64,000 bases of DNA from Rhodoferax sp. (GCF_028688795.1 NZ_JAQTXM010000023.1:1-64000), one strand, 5' to 3'. Shown: positions 27,472 to 37,332, counted from the first letter of the stretch. Numbers and translations are program-made. The notes: generated from the letters alone by a model not told the origin.

Positions 27472-28740
27472 ATGAAAACCACCCTATACGCCTTGAATCC
27501 ACCCAGCTCTGCCATGGCGAGCGTGATGCGGCCTGCTCCCGGCTGGCAACAAGTTGCCACGTCTGCCCTGTTGACTGGCCTGTTTGGATTGGCATTGGTG
27601 ACCCTGGCCATACCTGCCAGCCATGCAGCAGACGCGGCGGCCGACCACGGGGCCGCGCACACCCCGGCAGTTGCTAAAACTGCCGTAAAAAAACCAGTTG
27701 AGGCCACCTCTGCCCCGGAAGGCAAAGACATCGCGGTGGACATCAAGGCCGCACTGCGCGACAAACTCATCGACAGGAAGAGCCTAACCTTGGTCATCAA
27801 GGACAAGCCTGCACCCAGGCAAGCCGCGGCAGAACACGCAGCCGCACCGGCTGCCGCGCATGAACCTGCACCAGCGCGTGCACCCTCCCGTGCGCCGGTA
27901 GCCGTTGCCCATCGCACCGCCGCAGCACATGCACCGGTCGTGGCCAACCCACGCGCCAGCCGCGACTACATCAAGGCCAAGGCAGCCGCCCTCACCGGCC
28001 ATGAAGCCCCCGCAGCGGGTGCGGACGCCCACGGTGGTGATGCCCACGGCGGTGATGTGCATTGGGCCTACGACGGTGAAAACGGCCCCCAAAATTGGGG
28101 CAAGCTCAAACCCGATTTCAATGTGTGCGCGATTGGCAAGCGCCAGTCACCCATCAACATTGAAGAGTCCGCCACCTTGCAAGGCCCGGCAGAACCCTTG
28201 CAGTTCAACTACACAGCCTCCAGCGGCTCGGTGGTCAACAATGGCCACACCATTCAGGTTGACCTGTATGGCGACAACACACTCACCGTGCGCGGCTCGG
28301 TTTACAAGCTGGTGCAGTTTCACTTTCATACCCCGTCTGAAGAGCAGGTGAATTTCCGCAACTTCGCCATGGTGGCGCATCTGGTGCATAAAAATAACGA
28401 GGGGCAATTGGCCGTGGTCGCGGTACTTTTGGACCCCGGTGTGGCCAACACCTTGATCAACAAGGTCTGGACCTACATGCCCCTGGACACGAGCGACCGC
28501 GTGCGCCTGCCAGGCGGCATCATCGACATGAACGAGCTTCTACCCAAAGACCAACGCTACTACCAGTTCATCGGCTCTCTCACCACCCCGCCCTGCACCG
28601 AAGGCGTGCTGTGGATGGTGATGAAACAGCCAACCCAACTCAGCCGCGAACAAATCCGTTTGTTCCAGCAACTGTTCCCCAGCAATAATGCGCGGCCGGT
28701 GCAGCCGGTCAACGGCCGGGCCGTGCGCAATGCCCAGTGA
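27472..28740 (+). CDS. periplasmic alpha-class carbonic anhydrase
   Basis: A 422-residue exported enzyme for CO2/bicarbonate interconversion. A late signal segment (LLTGLFGLALVTLAIPASHAA) follows a long N-terminus. Residues about 55-190 are an Ala/His/Pro-rich low-complexity linker. The alpha-CA domain starts at WAYDGENGPQNWG and has RQSPINI, zinc ligands in QFHFHTPSE and MVAHLVHK, and SLTTPPCTEGV. The linker is unusually long for this family and may be a metal-binding or cell-wall-spanning segment. Confidence 0.92.
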   Translation: MKTTLYALNPPSSAMASVMRPAPGWQQVATSALLTGLFGLALVTLAIPASHAADAAADHGAAHTPAVAKTAVKKPVEATSAPEGKDIAVDIKAALRDKLIDRKSLTLVIKDKPAPRQAAAEHAAAPAAAHEPAPARAPSRAPVAVAHRTAAAHAPVVANPRASRDYIKAKAAALTGHEAPAAGADAHGGDAHGGDVHWAYDGENGPQNWGKLKPDFNVCAIGKRQSPINIEESATLQGPAEPLQFNYTASSGSVVNNGHTIQVDLYGDNTLTVRGSVYKLVQFHFHTPSEEQVNFRNFAMVAHLVHKNNEGQLAVVAVLLDPGVANTLINKVWTYMPLDTSDRVRLPGGIIDMNELLPKDQRYYQFIGSLTTPPCTEGVLWMVMKQPTQLSREQIRLFQQLFPSNNARPVQPVNGRAVRNAQ

Positions 28741-28782
28741 TGGGGTAAACCGCAGGGCTGCACGCTTCATAAGTTGTGTGCA

Positions 28783-29646
28783 TCAGGCCCCCAACCGACT
28801 TGCCAGCCATTGGCAAAGTGAGCTCCGCGAATTCTCAAAACCATGAATGCCCCGGTAGTGATCCGCGTCGGGTAACGCGCTCAACTCGCCCTGGTTGCCT
28901 GCCTCTTGCCATGCGGCATAAAAGCTGCTGGCTTGGCGGGCAAATTCTGGCGTTTCTTCGTCGCCCCAATTCACCCAAATCGGGATGTGGCAAGCACGCA
29001 CTGAAAACAACGGCGAATTGCGACGAATCACACCCTCGTCAAGTTGGATCATGGGTTGCAAATAGCTGTAGCGCAGCGGTGAGATATCGTAAATGCCGCT
29101 TACCAGCACCGCCGCCGCCAAGGGGGCTCGCGGCAAACCGTAGTCTTCTTCCCAAGGCGTTTGCAGGCACATGGCCGTTAAATGCGCACCCGCAGAATGC
29201 CCGCCCAGCGCCACACGCGCCGGGTCGCCCCCATGCTTTGCAATGTTGCGCAAGGTCCAGGCGACAGCAGCGCGCACTTGCCGCGTGATTTCATCAAGGG
29301 TCACGCGCGGGCACAAGGCGTAATTCACCACCACCGTGGTGATGCCCAGCGGCTGCAGACCCAGTGCGATGCAACTGAAGTCTTTGCTTGACAGGGCCCG
29401 CCAATAACCACCGTGCAAATACACAAACACCGGCGCGTTGGGGGTGTCTGCCGGGAATATGTCCAGCGTTTCAGTCCGCGTTGGGCCATAGGGCACGTCC
29501 AGCAGGCAGCGCAATTGATTGCGGGCCTGCGCAGATTGCGCTGCGTAATATTTGCCGGGGGCGCTTGGGTCAACGAGCTTGATAGCCGGGTTGTACTGCG
29601 CGTCAATCTGCGCTTGGGCGTCAAATTCACGGTAAAGGTTTGCCAT
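28783..29646 (-). CDS. alpha/beta hydrolase, arylformamidase-like
   Basis: A 287-residue esterase-fold protein. The oxyanion motif HGGYWRA and nucleophile elbow GGHSAGAHL match kynurenine formamidase-like and BD-FAE enzymes; a catalytic His is probable in ALPDADHYRGIHG. The ATG at 29646 was preferred over a GTG two codons upstream. It follows livF by 24 bases, so it is probably the last gene of the liv-type transporter operon and acts on the imported compound or its product. The substrate is unknown. Confidence 0.82.
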   Translation of the reverse strand: MANLYREFDAQAQIDAQYNPAIKLVDPSAPGKYYAAQSAQARNQLRCLLDVPYGPTRTETLDIFPADTPNAPVFVYLHGGYWRALSSKDFSCIALGLQPLGITTVVVNYALCPRVTLDEITRQVRAAVAWTLRNIAKHGGDPARVALGGHSAGAHLTAMCLQTPWEEDYGLPRAPLAAAVLVSGIYDISPLRYSYLQPMIQLDEGVIRRNSPLFSVRACHIPIWVNWGDEETPEFARQASSFYAAWQEAGNQGELSALPDADHYRGIHGFENSRSSLCQWLASRLGA

Positions 29647-29670
29647 GGTCACTTTCCAAAAGTAAAAGAC

Positions 29671-30381
29671 TTAGACCCCGATGTAGCGCTGCCAAATCGC
29701 TGGATCAGCCGCCAACTGGGTTGAATCCCCCTGCCATACCACCTGCCCACGCTCAATGATGGTGTGCTGATTTGCCAGCCTGATCAGCCGCTGCACATAC
29801 TTATCGATCACCAAAATGGTCTGCCCTCGTGCGCGTAACTTGTCCAGACAGTGCCAGATGTCTTCACGCACCAAGGGCGCCAAACCCTCGGTGGCCTCGT
29901 CCAGAATCAGCAAATGCGGGTTGGTCATCAGCGCGCGGCCAATCGCCAGCATTTGCTGCTCACCACCTGACAACTGGTTGCCCATGTGGCGCGTGCGCTC
30001 GGCCAGGCGGGGAAACAACTCAAACACACCGTCAAGGCACCACGGGTTGGCCGTGCCGCTGCGGTTGGCGGCAAATGCCACCAGGTTCTCTTTGACCGAC
30101 AGGTTGGGGAAAATCTGCCGACCCTCGGGCACCAGTGCCAGCCCCATGCGGGCAATGCGATCAGGTGAGCAATGGTCAATGCGTTCGCCCCGAAAACGCA
30201 CCGTGCCACGCAGGGCGGGTGTCAAGCCCAGTATGGCGCGCAGCGTGGTGGTCTTGCCCATGCCGTTGCGCCCAAGCAGCGTGGCAACTTCACCCGCCTT
30301 GACACAGAAGCTCAGACCAAACAGCACTTGACTGGCCCCGTACGCGACTTCCAGTTCGTCAACTTCAAGCAGCGCACTCAT
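29671..30381 (-). CDS. livF: branched-chain-type ABC transporter ATPase LivF
   Basis: A 236-residue ATPase. Walker A is LGRNGMGKTTTL, signature LSGGEQQMLAIGRA, and Walker B LLILDEATEGLAP. It overlaps livG by ATGA. Together with livG, livM, livH and the binding protein it forms a complete HAAT-type transporter. Confidence 0.93.
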   Translation of the reverse strand: MSALLEVDELEVAYGASQVLFGLSFCVKAGEVATLLGRNGMGKTTTLRAILGLTPALRGTVRFRGERIDHCSPDRIARMGLALVPEGRQIFPNLSVKENLVAFAANRSGTANPWCLDGVFELFPRLAERTRHMGNQLSGGEQQMLAIGRALMTNPHLLILDEATEGLAPLVREDIWHCLDKLRARGQTILVIDKYVQRLIRLANQHTIIERGQVVWQGDSTQLAADPAIWQRYIGV

Positions 30382-31142
30382 ACGGTGGCCGCCTCATCGT
30401 CGCCCAAATACGCCAGCCGAACTTCGGGGTGGTTCCGAATCTCGTCAGGCGTACCGCAGGCAATCACCCGGCCATACACCAGCACTGAAATGCGATCAGC
30501 CAGCCGAAACACCGCGTTCATGTCGTGCTCCACCAGCAAAATCGTAGCTTCGCCACGCAGGCTTTGCAACAGGCTGACCATGCGCTCGGACTCATCCGGC
30601 CCCATACCGGCCATGGGTTCGTCCAGCAGCAAAAGCTTGGGCCGAGTGGCCAAGGCCAAGCCCACCTCAAGCTGGCGCTGCTCGCCATGCGACAAGGCAC
30701 CCGCCAGTCGCTGCATCTTTGGCACCAACCCCACCCGCTCAACCACCTCGGTGGCATAGGCATAGCGCTCGGTATCGCGCCGCGCAGGCTTCCAAAAATT
30801 CAAGCTGTGGCCCGCGTGTGCCTGCACTGCCAAGGCGACGTTGTCGAGCACCGAAAGCCGCTCGAAAATACTGGTGATCTGGTACGAGCGGGCCAAACCA
30901 TGGCCCACGCGGGCGTGCATGGGCATGCGGGTCACGTCCATGCCGTCAAAATTGATTCGCCCGGCACTGGGAGCCAGCGCGCCAGAAATCAGATGAAGCA
31001 AAGTGGTTTTGCCCGCGCCATTGGGGCCAATCAGCGCGTGAATTTCTCCCGCCACCACATTCAGCTGCACATGGTCAGTGGCCAGCAAGCCGCCAAATCG
31101 TTTGACCAACCCGTCCACATGCAACAAAGTGCTGTGCGTCAT
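30378..31142 (-). CDS. livG: branched-chain-type ABC transporter ATPase LivG
   Basis: A 254-residue ATPase. Walker A is IGPNGAGKTTLLHLISG, signature LSHGEQRQLEVGLAL, and Walker B LLLLDEPMAGMG. The start at 31142 (MTHSTLLHVDGLV) overlaps the livM stop as ATGA; the ORF track's longer version is antisense-free read-through of livM and was rejected. Confidence 0.93.
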   Translation of the reverse strand: MTHSTLLHVDGLVKRFGGLLATDHVQLNVVAGEIHALIGPNGAGKTTLLHLISGALAPSAGRINFDGMDVTRMPMHARVGHGLARSYQITSIFERLSVLDNVALAVQAHAGHSLNFWKPARRDTERYAYATEVVERVGLVPKMQRLAGALSHGEQRQLEVGLALATRPKLLLLDEPMAGMGPDESERMVSLLQSLRGEATILLVEHDMNAVFRLADRISVLVYGRVIACGTPDEIRNHPEVRLAYLGDDEAATV

Positions 31143-32227
31143 GGCGTTGGCCTGGTGGGTGCGTCGCCCACAGGCAAGCGGGCATCGCGTGGTTTTTTTC
31201 TGCTCAAACTCAGCAGCCCGTTGGGTGCCAGTAACACCACCCCCAGCAAGGCCGCACCCAGGCCAAACTGCCAGTGAATCGTTGACGCACTTAAAACTTC
31301 TTCCAGCACCAAAAACACCACGGCCCCGACAAAACCACCGTAAAGGTGCCCGACACCGCCCAAAATTACCATCACCATCAACATGCCGGACTCGCTCCAC
31401 TGCATCATGGACGGGCTGACAAAACCGCCCTGCTGCGCCAACAAGGCACCCGCCAGCCCAGCGCAAGCACCCGCCAACACGAAGGCCATGAGTTTGAAAC
31501 GGTACACCGCAAAGCCGATAGCCACCATGCGTGTCTCGTTCTCACGAATGGCTTGCAGCGCATGACCAAAAGGCGAATTCAGCAGCCGGTGCAAGGCCAG
31601 AAACACCAGCACCAGAAGCGCCAGCACCAGGTGGTAAAAGCTCGCGTCCTGGCTCAGATCCAGGCCAAATCCGACCTCAAAACGACCCGATAACGACAGC
31701 CCGTCGTCACCCCCGAAGGTCTTGAGTGACACCATCAGGTAGTACAACATTTGCGCAAAGGCCAGCGTGATCATGATGAAGTACACACCCTTGGTGCGCA
31801 GGCTGATGGCCCCGATGAGCAAGGCAAACAAGCCACCCGCAACAAACGCCAGCGGCAATGCCAGCCAGGCCGAGGTGAAGCCGCTTTGCATCAAAATGCC
31901 CGCGGCATAAGCCCCCACGCCAACAAACGCAGCATGCCCAAAACTGACCATGCCGCCAAAACCCAGAATCAAGTTAAGGCTGGTGGCCGCCAGCGCAAAA
32001 ATCAAGATGCGGCTGGCGACGCCGATATAAAACGTTTGCCCCACAGCCTGGGCCAGCAGCGGCAACAGCACCAGGCCAATCAGCAAAACCAAACCGGTGC
32101 GCCAGCGCAAAGGCTGGTCCAGCAGACCTGGCGGCAAGCGCATGGGCGCAACGGCTGCCACTGGCACGGGCGCAAGTGCCCGGGCTGCGTCCAGCTGCTT
32201 GCCAGGTGTGGCGTCCAACTCAGCCAC
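31139..32227 (-). CDS. livM: branched-chain-type ABC transporter permease LivM
   Basis: An inner-membrane permease, about 360 residues, with the LivM signature LNLILGFGGMVSFGHAAFVGVGAY. The start is uncertain: GTG at 32227 overlaps the livH stop by 8 bases, GTG at 32266 overlaps by 47, and ATG at 32143 would shorten the N-terminus. Membrane spans begin near GLVLLIGLVLLPLL. A proline/alanine-rich N-terminal extension precedes the first span if the GTG is used. Confidence 0.88.
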   Translation of the reverse strand: MAELDATPGKQLDAARALAPVPVAAVAPMRLPPGLLDQPLRWRTGLVLLIGLVLLPLLAQAVGQTFYIGVASRILIFALAATSLNLILGFGGMVSFGHAAFVGVGAYAAGILMQSGFTSAWLALPLAFVAGGLFALLIGAISLRTKGVYFIMITLAFAQMLYYLMVSLKTFGGDDGLSLSGRFEVGFGLDLSQDASFYHLVLALLVLVFLALHRLLNSPFGHALQAIRENETRMVAIGFAVYRFKLMAFVLAGACAGLAGALLAQQGGFVSPSMMQWSESGMLMVMVILGGVGHLYGGFVGAVVFLVLEEVLSASTIHWQFGLGAALLGVVLLAPNGLLSLSRKKPRDARLPVGDAPTRPTP

Positions 32228-33140
32228 GGGCCGGAAACAGCCCTTGGGGCTTGAAAAATAGCACACCGGCCATCAGCACATAAATCAGGATCGACGCCAC
32301 CGCGGGCCCTGCGTTGGCTGCCACTTCTGGCCCAAAGCTGCGCTCAAACGCATAAGGAATCAGGGCGCGCCCGGCCGTGTCCACCACGCCCACCAGCAGC
32401 GCACCCAGCAGTGCGCCGCGCACAGAACCAATGCCGCCGATGACGATGACAACAAACGCCAAAATCAAAATGCTCTCACCCATGCCCACCTGCACCGCCA
32501 GCAGCGGCCCGAGCATGCCCCCGGCCAGCGCGCACAAACCCGCGCCAAAGGCAAACACCAGGGTGAACAAGCGCTGCACATCAACGCCCATGGCCAACGC
32601 CATCTCTCGGTTAGAAGCCCCCGCCCGCACCTGCATGCCCACACGAGTGCGCGTCACCAGCACATACAAAAGCGCTGCTGCCGCCAGCCCCACGGCGATG
32701 ATGAACAGTCGGTAGGCCGGGTAACTGAACCCCGGCAACAGTTCCACCGGGCCAGCCAGTGCAGCAGGTGGATTGAGTTCGATCGGCTGCGAGCCCCACA
32801 CCATGCGCACCGCCTCGTTGCTCATCAAAAGGATAGCAAAGGTGCCCAGCACCTGCGACAAATGGTCTCGCTGGTAAAGGCGGCGCAGCACCGACACCTC
32901 AAGCAGGGCACCGAGTGCAGCCGTGGCAGCAATGCCGCCTGCCAGCCCCAGCCAGAAGGAGCCGCTGGCCAGGCTGATGCTGGCAATCAGGTAAGCACCC
33001 ACCATGTAGATGGAGCCGTGTGCCAGGTTAATCATGTCCATGATGCCAAACACCAGCGTCAGCCCCGCGGCCAGCAAAAACAGCATCAAACCGAATTGCA
33101 GACCGTTGAGCGACTGCTCCAGAACCAAAATACCCGTCAT
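32220..33140 (-). CDS. livH: branched-chain-type ABC transporter permease LivH
   Basis: A 306-residue permease with about eight membrane spans. The LivH signature is seen in GLTLVFGIMDMINLAHGSIYMVGAY. VIGGIGSVRGALLGALLVG is also typical. It sits 15 bases after the binding-protein gene and overlaps livM. Confidence 0.92.
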   Translation of the reverse strand: MTGILVLEQSLNGLQFGLMLFLLAAGLTLVFGIMDMINLAHGSIYMVGAYLIASISLASGSFWLGLAGGIAATAALGALLEVSVLRRLYQRDHLSQVLGTFAILLMSNEAVRMVWGSQPIELNPPAALAGPVELLPGFSYPAYRLFIIAVGLAAAALLYVLVTRTRVGMQVRAGASNREMALAMGVDVQRLFTLVFAFGAGLCALAGGMLGPLLAVQVGMGESILILAFVVIVIGGIGSVRGALLGALLVGVVDTAGRALIPYAFERSFGPEVAANAGPAVASILIYVLMAGVLFFKPQGLFPARG

Positions 33141-33155
33141 CAGACCTGCGTGCCT

Positions 33156-34352
33156 TTACAGGGCTGGCATCTTGCACTCACCCACATAGGCATCCGCATG
33201 GTTTTTGAACACCGTGCCCAGCGTGCGGTTGGTGATGCGGCCTTGTGCGTCTTTGGTGATCACGCGCAGGTAATAGTCCTGAATCGGGAACTGGTTGCTG
33301 TTGAACTTGAAAGCACCACGCACCGAGTTAAACTTGGCCGCTTTCAGCGCCTTATGCACCGCGTCCTTGTCGTCGAGCTTGCCTTTGACATCACGCACCG
33401 CCGCATCCATCAGCCTGGCAGCGTCATAACCTTGTGCCGCATACAAGGTGGGCAGGCGGCCATAGTCCTTTTGAAAATCGGCCACAAAGCGCTTGTTGGC
33501 GGCGTTGTCCATGTCATGCGCCCACTGTGAGCTGTTGAACATGCCCAGCATGGGCTCGCCTACGGCACGAATCACATCTTCATCGGCCGAGAAACCCGGG
33601 CCAAACAACGTCATGTCTTTGGACAAACCCGCACCCACAAACTGCTTGATGAAGTTGATGCCCAAGCCGCCTGGCAAAAAGATGTACACCGCGTCGGCAC
33701 CCGAGGCGCGCATTTTGGACAGCTCTGAGCCGTAATCCAGCTGACTCAAAGGGGTGTAGGTTTCAGAGGCAATTTGTCCTTTGAAATAACGTTTGAAGCC
33801 GGCCAGCGCATCCTTGCCTGCGGGGTAGTTGGGCGCCAGCAGCGCCACTTTCTTGAAACCCTTGTCTTGCACGGTCTTGCCGACGGCTTCATGCAGGTTG
33901 TCGTTCTGGTAAGAGGCGCTGAAAAAATACGGGTTGCACTGCGCACCAGCGTACTGCGAAGGGCCTGCGTTGGCGCTGATATAAAAGGTTTTGGCGTCGA
34001 ATATTGGCTTGCCCACAGCCAGCATCACATTGGAAAACACCACACCGGTCATGAAATCGACCTGGTCTTGCTTAACCAGGCGGTCAGCCGTTTGTCGGGC
34101 GGCATCAGGCTTGCCCTGGTCGTCGGCCACGATCACCTCCACCGGCAAGCCACCGAACTTGCCGCCCGAATGCTTCAAAGCCAGGTTAAAACCATCACGA
34201 ATGTCAACACCCAAGCCCGCGCCAGGGCCGGACAAGGTGCTGAGCATGCCAACCTTAACCTTGTCAGCGGCCAGGGCGGGCCCTGCCAATAAAGTGCATG
34301 CAGCCGCTGCGGCCAGAGTCAAACGAAGCGCATTGAGACCAGATGTTTTCAT
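33156..34352 (-). CDS. branched-chain-type ABC transporter substrate-binding protein
   Basis: A 398-residue periplasmic binding protein (Peripla_BP_6). A signal peptide (LRLTLAAAAACTLLAGPALA-AD) precedes KVKVGMLSTLSGPGAGLG. Its closest look is to binding proteins in aromatic-compound or amide uptake clusters rather than LivJ; the arylformamidase-like hydrolase at the operon end is consistent with that. The ligand is not identified. The start at 34352 (MKTSGLN) begins the signal peptide. Confidence 0.9.
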   Translation of the reverse strand: MKTSGLNALRLTLAAAAACTLLAGPALAADKVKVGMLSTLSGPGAGLGVDIRDGFNLALKHSGGKFGGLPVEVIVADDQGKPDAARQTADRLVKQDQVDFMTGVVFSNVMLAVGKPIFDAKTFYISANAGPSQYAGAQCNPYFFSASYQNDNLHEAVGKTVQDKGFKKVALLAPNYPAGKDALAGFKRYFKGQIASETYTPLSQLDYGSELSKMRASGADAVYIFLPGGLGINFIKQFVGAGLSKDMTLFGPGFSADEDVIRAVGEPMLGMFNSSQWAHDMDNAANKRFVADFQKDYGRLPTLYAAQGYDAARLMDAAVRDVKGKLDDKDAVHKALKAAKFNSVRGAFKFNSNQFPIQDYYLRVITKDAQGRITNRTLGTVFKNHADAYVGECKMPAL

Positions 34353-34429
34353 CAAAATGTCCTGTCGGGGGTTGAAAATAAATTGCACCAAATGGTAATT
34401 CAGGTGGGCATTGTCGCGTCACACCAGAG

Positions 34430-35002
34430 CTACTTCCCCAGCGCCCGCAAAGCCAGCTTGATGCCGTCGCTCACACCCACTTCTTTGGGCAGCGCTTTCA
34501 GGGCGGCAGCGGCTTCCTTGTCGTTGTAGCCCAGCGCCAGCAAGGCCTGCAAAATGTCAGACTGCGCATCATTGGCCACGGTGGCCACCACACCAATGTC
34601 TGGCCCGAGCTTGCCCTTGAGCTCTAGCAACAGGCGCTCGGCGGTTTTTTTGCCAATGCCGGGCACCTTGATGAGCCGGCCGCCCTCCTGCAGCGTGATT
34701 GCCTGGGACAACTCGGCCACACTCATGCCAGACAAAATTGAGAGCGCCGTACGCGGCCCCACACCAGAGATTTTGATGAGTTCGCGAAACGCCTCACGCT
34801 CCTGCGCGGTGGCAAAGCCGTACAAAATTTGCGCGTCTTCACGCACCACAAAATGCGTCAGCAGGCTCACTTTGCCACCCAGCTCGGGCAGGTTGTAAAA
34901 CGTGCTCATGGGCACAAACACCTCATAACCCACACCGTGGCAATCCACAATGACCTGCGGCGGGTTTTTGGTGTCGAGTGTGCCGGTTAATTTACCAATC
35001 AT
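34430..35002 (-). CDS. ruvA: Holliday junction DNA helicase subunit RuvA
   Basis: A 190-residue tetrameric junction-binding protein. It begins MIGKLTGTL, has two helix-hairpin-helix motifs ([13 protein letters not shown] and [15 protein letters not shown]), and ends with the RuvB-binding domain III ([16 protein letters not shown]). It is divergent from phoH with a 40-bp gap and separate from ruvB and ruvC. Confidence 0.96.
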   Translation of the reverse strand: MIGKLTGTLDTKNPPQVIVDCHGVGYEVFVPMSTFYNLPELGGKVSLLTHFVVREDAQILYGFATAQEREAFRELIKISGVGPRTALSILSGMSVAELSQAITLQEGGRLIKVPGIGKKTAERLLLELKGKLGPDIGVVATVANDAQSDILQALLALGYNDKEAAAALKALPKEVGVSDGIKLALRALGK

Positions 35003-35042
35003 TTTTTGCCTATCATGGGTAACTTAATCAGGAATTATCAAC

Positions 35043-36041
35043 GTGATCCTTCGCCACATTTTCTCCCCACCCAACAACACCCGCCTGGGCCACCTGTGCG
35101 GCCCGATGGACGCCCATTTGCGCACCATCGAGACCGCCTTGCAGGTCAAAATTGCGCATCGGCATGAGCAGTTCAAGGTGGATGGCCTCAAGGCCAACGC
35201 CAAACGCGGCATGGAAATGTTGCAGGCCTTGTACGAGATGGCGGGGCGCCCAATTGAGCCGCGTACCGTGCAGCTGATGCTCTCAGGCGATGGTGACGTG
35301 AATGGCACCGAGGGCCCGTCGCTAAAAACCAAACGCGCCGACCTGAAGCCACGCTCCATCAACCAGGCCAACTACCTGGACCACATTGCCAGCCACGACA
35401 TCACCTTTGGCATTGGCCCAGCCGGCACCGGCAAAACCTATCTGGCGGTGGCCATGGCCGTAGACGCTTTGCAGCGCAGCAGCGTGCAGCGCATTGTGCT
35501 GACCCGCCCGGCCGTAGAAGCCGGCGAGCGCCTGGGCTATTTGCCGGGTGACCTGGCGCAAAAGATAGACCCTTATTTGCGCCCCCTTTACGACGCGCTG
35601 TATGACCTGATGGGTTTTGAGCAAGTGCAAAAAGCCTTTGAGCGCCAAACCATTGAGATCGCGCCGCTGGCTTTCATGCGCGGGCGCACCCTGAACACTG
35701 CATTTGTGATTCTGGACGAAGCGCAAAACACCACGCCCGAGCAAATGAAGATGTTTTTGACGCGCATTGGTTTTGGCTCCAAGGCCGTGATTACTGGTGA
35801 CGTGAGCCAGATCGACCTGCCCGCCACCCAGCTCAGCGGCCTGATTGATGCTGAACGTGTACTCAGAGGTGTTGAAGGCATTGCCATGTGCCGCCTGACC
35901 AGCGCTGATGTGGTGCGGCACCCGCTGGTGGCGCGCATTGTGGACGCCTATGACGCACCCGGGCGCTACAACCCGCATCCAAGGGACGACGCCACAGAGC
36001 CAGTCGCCCCCCGTAGCCGCGCTCGCAAGCTTTCTCAATGA
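35043..36041 (+). CDS. phoH: PhoH-like ATPase
   Basis: A 332-residue cytosolic ATPase of the PhoH/YbeZ family, thought to act with YbeY in rRNA processing. Walker A is GPAGTGKTYLA and Walker B FVILDEAQNTT. TRPAVEAGERLGYLPGDL is characteristic. It starts with GTG at 35043. It precedes ybeY by 88 bases, a gap that contains repeat copy F. Confidence 0.94.
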   Translation: MILRHIFSPPNNTRLGHLCGPMDAHLRTIETALQVKIAHRHEQFKVDGLKANAKRGMEMLQALYEMAGRPIEPRTVQLMLSGDGDVNGTEGPSLKTKRADLKPRSINQANYLDHIASHDITFGIGPAGTGKTYLAVAMAVDALQRSSVQRIVLTRPAVEAGERLGYLPGDLAQKIDPYLRPLYDALYDLMGFEQVQKAFERQTIEIAPLAFMRGRTLNTAFVILDEAQNTTPEQMKMFLTRIGFGSKAVITGDVSQIDLPATQLSGLIDAERVLRGVEGIAMCRLTSADVVRHPLVARIVDAYDAPGRYNPHPRDDATEPVAPRSRARKLSQ

Positions 36042-36062
36042 TTCAATTATGCTATATATTAA

Positions 36063-36104
36063 ATAGCTTATAGCGCATATAAATAAAGGGCTAGAAGCCA
36101 TTTT
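36063..36104 (+). repeat. 42-bp palindromic repeat, copy F (phoH-ybeY gap)
   Basis: The cleanest copy: ATAGCTTATAGCGC, then AGGGCTAGAAGCC. The arms AAATAGCTTATAGC and GCTAGAAGCCATTT pair over about 14 bases around an AT-rich loop. It is entirely intergenic. Confidence 0.9.
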
Positions 36105-36129
36105 CTTATATATTTACCGACCAACGACC

Positions 36130-36573
36130 ATGAACCAACTTACCCTATCCTTGCAATTTGGCAAGATCGCTGATGCACCGCTGCACCGCGCCGCCCTGCC
36201 CCGCCACAAAGTCACCCGCTGGCTGCGCGCCGCCCTGCAAGACGACGCCGAGATCACCGTGCGCATCGTCGATACAGAAGAGGGCCAGACGCTGAACCGT
36301 GATTACCGCCAGAAAGACTACGCAACCAACGTGCTAACCTTTGACTACACCCAAGAGCCAGTGGTAACCGCCGACCTGGTGCTGTGCGCGCCCGTGGTGG
36401 CCGCCGAAGCCAAAGAGCAAAACAAAACCCTGGAAGAACATTACGCCCACCTACTGGTGCATGGCGCCTTGCACGCCCAGGGCTGGGACCACGATGAAGA
36501 CGAAGACGCACAAGTGATGGAGCTGCGCGAAAGCGAAATCATGGCCCGCCTGGGGTTTGAGAACCCCTACTGA
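36130..36573 (+). CDS. ybeY: endoribonuclease / rRNA maturation factor YbeY
   Basis: A 147-residue metalloprotein needed for 16S rRNA 3' end maturation. The zinc site [11 protein letters not shown] matches the family HGxLHxxGxDH. [17 protein letters not shown] is also typical. It follows phoH, its usual partner. Confidence 0.95.
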   Translation: MNQLTLSLQFGKIADAPLHRAALPRHKVTRWLRAALQDDAEITVRIVDTEEGQTLNRDYRQKDYATNVLTFDYTQEPVVTADLVLCAPVVAAEAKEQNKTLEEHYAHLLVHGALHAQGWDHDEDEDAQVMELRESEIMARLGFENPY

Positions 36574-36594
36574 TTGATCCAGCCAAGAACTACC

Positions 36595-37332
36595 ATGTCA
36601 AAAATAGTGAGCGCCGCACCGCCCAACCCCAAGCTCAATCAAATCCTTGCGCGGCTTCCAGCTGCGGAATACGAGCGCCTGCTGCCTGACTTGGAACTGG
36701 TGCCCATGCCCCGCAAATGGACCATGTCGGAATCTGGCGACCACGTGAATTTTTTGCACTTTCCCACCTCGGGCATCGTCTCGCTGATTTACGACCTGGA
36801 AGACGGGTCTTCTAGCGAAGTGGCGCTGGTGGGTAACGAGGGCATGGTCGGCATCTCCATCTACATGGGCGGCGACAGCTTACCCAGCAGCACCGAAGTG
36901 CAAAGCGCCGGCAGCGCCTACCGGCTCAGCCGCAAGGTCATGAAGCATGAATTTTCATTGGGCGGCAAACTGCAAAGTCTGGCGCTGCTTTACAGCCAGG
37001 CACTGATCTGCCAGACCTCACAAACTGCCGTGTGCAACCAGCACCATTCCGTGGAGCAACGCTTTTGCAGGTGGCTGCTGATGAGCATCGACCGCCTGCA
37101 AAACAACAAAATGGCCATCACCCAGGAACAGATTTCGCACCTGCTGGGCATTCGCCGAGAGAGCGTCACACAAACCGCCGGCAAACTGCAAAAAGACGGC
37201 CTGATTGCCGTGGCGCGCGGCTGCATCACCGTGGTGGACCGACCGAAACTTGAGGCGCGGGTCTGCGAGTGTTATGCCGCTGTGACGAAGGAATGCGAAC
37301 GCTTGCTGCCCGCACCGAAGGCGCCTAAATAG
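36595..37332 (+). CDS. Crp/Fnr-family transcriptional regulator
   Basis: A 245-residue regulator. An N-terminal cyclic-nucleotide-binding-like fold (residues about 30-145, including HFPTSGIVSLIYDL and EVALVGNEGMVG) is followed by a C-terminal helix-turn-helix (ITQEQISHLLGIRRESVTQ). There is no FNR-type N-terminal Cys cluster, so it is not an oxygen sensor of that kind. The ATG at 36595 is preferred to an upstream ATT. Convergent with vapC. Confidence 0.9.
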   Translation: MSKIVSAAPPNPKLNQILARLPAAEYERLLPDLELVPMPRKWTMSESGDHVNFLHFPTSGIVSLIYDLEDGSSSEVALVGNEGMVGISIYMGGDSLPSSTEVQSAGSAYRLSRKVMKHEFSLGGKLQSLALLYSQALICQTSQTAVCNQHHSVEQRFCRWLLMSIDRLQNNKMAITQEQISHLLGIRRESVTQTAGKLQKDGLIAVARGCITVVDRPKLEARVCECYAAVTKECERLLPAPKAPK

